A stretch of DNA of 8,372 bases from the NCBI GenBank assembly GCA_946886675.1, contig CAMPIZ010000061.1:1-8372 (forward strand). The letters are read 5' to 3'. A model generated the notes under the pieces. The model saw only the letters and a list, made by a program, of their open reading frames with translations. It had not been told where the DNA came from and searched no databases. Numbering within the stretch: position 1 is the first letter of the stretch; every line of letters starts with the position of its first letter. This stretch comes from an uncultured Flavobacterium sp. Its GTDB lineage: Bacteria; Bacteroidota; Bacteroidia; Flavobacteriales; Flavobacteriaceae. A program made the translations under genes and the position numbers. Of the stretch, positions 8,001-8,372 are shown in pieces.

Positions 8001-8372
8001 TATAAACAGTTCTGGTTTTATGGAATTTGAGAAAGATAAGAATGGGAATCCAATAATTGGAGAGGTTGATGGTAAACAAAAAGGAAGTGCAACAGCAAGA
8101 GCTGATTTAATAGCATTAATAAATAGTGAGGAAGTGATTGACGTAATGGGTGGAAAAACATCTGGAACTGCAGGTAACAGTATAGCTTTAAGTGCAAGTC
8201 AAATTGATAGATTTATAAAAGGTACTCCTTCAGAATTAAATAATAAAACGTTAGGTTATGGTATGACTTTTTTGCATGAATTAAGGCATACTACTGCTGC
8301 TGGTGGTGCACATGATCCTGAAATGGGTGCCGGAGGTACTGGTCCTGTAGTAGACAGAGTAAATATATATAG
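5080..8372 (+). CDS. DUF6443-type RHS repeat protein with C-terminal metallopeptidase-like toxin tip (3' end cut off)
   Basis: Open from the ATG to the window edge, giving 1097 residues and no stop. Residues 1-18 form a Sec signal peptide (KKILYILLLLPLMVIG, then QS). Residues about 24-145 match the DUF6443 type: YYDGLGRPVQQ, EYDVYGRQPREYLPY and SPLNRVLKQAAPG motifs. YD repeats follow from about residue 261, including the YHYDSRNRMVEKKLPGK segment (291-307) typical of Bacteroidota RHS proteins. The RHS-associated core (about 822-945) carries Y.DHLGNIR, YYPFG, YNGKE and RDYDPALGRF. From about residue 940 a different domain starts, with HELRH at 1066-1070. In related polymorphic toxins the repeats form a cocoon that holds the variable tip until delivery, so this is probably an antibacterial or anti-host effector. 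Gene 2 ends 12 bp upstream in the same frame. No T9SS domain is visible in the part seen. The ATG is supported by the signal peptide after it; no Shine-Dalgarno is seen. Confidence 0.92.
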   Translation, partial: MKKILYILLLLPLMVIGQSTDQNYVRTYTYKDATTSTDASKAHATVIYYDGLGRPVQQVAGKMSGGGKDMITHIEYDVYGRQPREYLPYEASAANLAFDAAAYNNVHSFYDTPYFDETKNPYTEKIFEASPLNRVLKQAAPGNSWKAHYQDDNDHTVKYAYTVNSESTNVKKYSAVSQLDPVTGIYSSVQLTDEGYYDEGELYRTITQDENNAYAIATESFMNSRYTEEFKDKEGRLIAKKIAYGSEDEYGMPVMSVIFTHYIYDQFGNLACVLPPDATLATKDGLGYQYHYDSRNRMVEKKLPGKTWEYLVYDNRDRVVATGPTNSPFGTGNIGWMRNYYDVNNRLVITGWYESEVSSERRAALQDNLNAPVNIGRGQGTIDNINTDYKVDGLPSGFKLLIVNYYDNYNWPGAASVPSTVEGEQVTQELRGVVTGVWKRAVIQPSNTNGETTTTFYDAKARPIRVHNKNYLGGYTQIDSRLDFDGTPRYTITRQRRDSGDNETEILDDFTYTDQDRLLTHTHKINNLDKELMQDNAYDAIGQLVKKNVGGMYGTNPYQYVDYKYNVRGWLTDINNVDNLYDGSSQSGDLFAFRINYQQEDNDLGGYPLPGLYNGNISATYWKTTTDNVLRKYRYSYDELNRLKNARYQKPNTSVPEPGNYNEQIKYDPRGNITSLIRTGGNDNSTNPIEIDNLTYTYEPDSNLLSIVADATNSPQGFKDSPDNNDVDYKYDDYGNMIYDRNKEITAITYNHLNLPVEIIFGNDPSKKISYIYDASGVKLCKIVENGGTAVKTDYLGGFQYIDTKLTTFPTAEGYVEYNSDSNTYTYVYNYTDHLGNIRLKYRGIGGSLIVMEENHYYPFGLRHKGYNDVETAKNKYKYNGKELEDDLDKNTYAFGWRDYDPALGRFTKIDRFAEKYYELSSYNYSGNNPVLFRDIAGDSISMSKLVKFDKATRYDIAKNTINDLNLATGLNLSINSSGFMEFEKDKNGNPIIGEVDGKQKGSATARADLIALINSEEVIDVMGGKTSGTAGNSIALSASQIDRFIKGTPSELNNKTLGYGMTFLHELRHTTAAGGAHDPEMGAGGTGPVVDRVNIY
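5860..7590 (+). repeat. RHS/YD repeat tract of gene 3
   Basis: Degenerate YD-type units of the form Y-D-x-x-(G/N)-(N/R)-x occur through residues about 261-837. Examples are YDQFGNL (264), YDSRNRM (292), YDNRDRV (313), YDVNNRL (about 341), YDAKARP (457), YDAIGQL (538), YNVRGWL (565), YDELNRL (637), YDPRGNI (667), YDDYGNM (731) and YDASGVK (773). Spacing is irregular, as usual for RHS shells, where each unit adds strands to a spiral beta-sheet. There is no exact DNA repeat. Confidence 0.85.
7543..7914 (+). other. RHS repeat-associated core domain of gene 3
   Basis: Residues about 822-945 contain the ordered core motifs: Y.Y.DHLGNIRLKY, YYPFGL, KYKYNGKELEDDL, YAFGWRDYDPALGRFTKID and YNYSGNNPV. 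In RHS and TcC proteins this core plugs the shell and precedes the self-cleavage point that frees the tip. The closing motif reads RDIAGDS, where many members have DP.G, so the Pro is missing. Whether self-cleavage still occurs cannot be told from sequence. Confidence 0.88.
7897..8372 (+). other. Variable C-terminal toxin domain of gene 3: putative zinc metallopeptidase (partial)
   Basis: Residues about 940-1097, cut by the window edge. The visible part has an alpha/beta look: a helix-like LVKFDKATRYDIAKNTI, a GSATARADLIALI segment (1003-1015), a GNSIALSASQIDRFIKG segment (1032-1048), then GMTFLHELRHTTAAGGAHD. HELRH (1066-1070) is a full HExxH zinc-binding motif in a helix context, with the likely catalytic Glu at 1067 and zinc ligands His1066 and His1070. 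His1078 or an acidic residue after it could be the third ligand. The spacing HExxH-x7-H is not the metzincin HExxHxxGxxH. Other RHS tips carry zinc peptidases (for example M91-type), but I cannot assign this one to a named family. The substrate is unknown. An immunity gene would be expected just downstream, outside the window. Confidence 0.6.

Noticed and set aside
8275..8314. Firm assignment of the tip to peptidase family M91 or to metzincins
   Set aside because: HExxH is present, but the following spacing differs from the metzincin motif and the domain is cut before it can be compared in full; only a general zinc-peptidase call is supported.

Overview
The window carries three codirectional genes on the + strand, packed almost without gaps. 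They encode a secreted repeat protein and two large RHS/YD-type shell proteins. The source is almost certainly a member of Bacteroidota, probably Flavobacteriia or a relative. The first protein ends in a type IX secretion (T9SS) type A sorting domain, a signal restricted to that phylum. All three start with Sec signal peptides whose predicted cleavage sites lie next to Gln (AQ, GQ), and none of the starts has a clear Shine-Dalgarno sequence, both typical of the phylum. The third gene opens with the DUF6443-type module that leads many Bacteroidota RHS proteins. I cannot name a genus.

Layout. Bases 1-33 are a short A/T-rich leader. Gene 1 (34-1641, 535 aa) has a signal peptide, seven repeats of about 60 residues that probably form a beta-propeller, and a T9SS sorting domain. 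After 15 bp comes gene 2 (1657-5067, 1136 aa), a secreted protein with a SpvB/TcB-like N-terminus that ends in RHS/YD repeats. After 12 bp comes gene 3 (5080 to the window edge, 1097 residues visible, no stop). It has a signal peptide, a DUF6443-like module, a long YD-repeat tract, the RHS-associated core, and a low-GC C-terminal domain with an HExxH metallopeptidase motif. Gene 3 is cut by the end of the window. No RNA gene, CRISPR array, insertion sequence or terminator was seen, and there is no gene-free stretch over 300 bases.

Interpretation (inference). The locus looks like a polymorphic-toxin cassette. Genes 2 and 3 together resemble the B and C halves of Tc-type toxins: a SpvB-containing half ending in RHS repeats, and an RHS half carrying the core and a variable toxic tip. 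Here both halves are separately exported. The tip is a candidate zinc protease effector. Its G+C is about 34%, against about 48% in the start of the same gene, as expected for an exchanged tip. The T9SS-sorted propeller protein may be a surface partner of the shell. The immunity gene expected behind such a tip would lie beyond the window.
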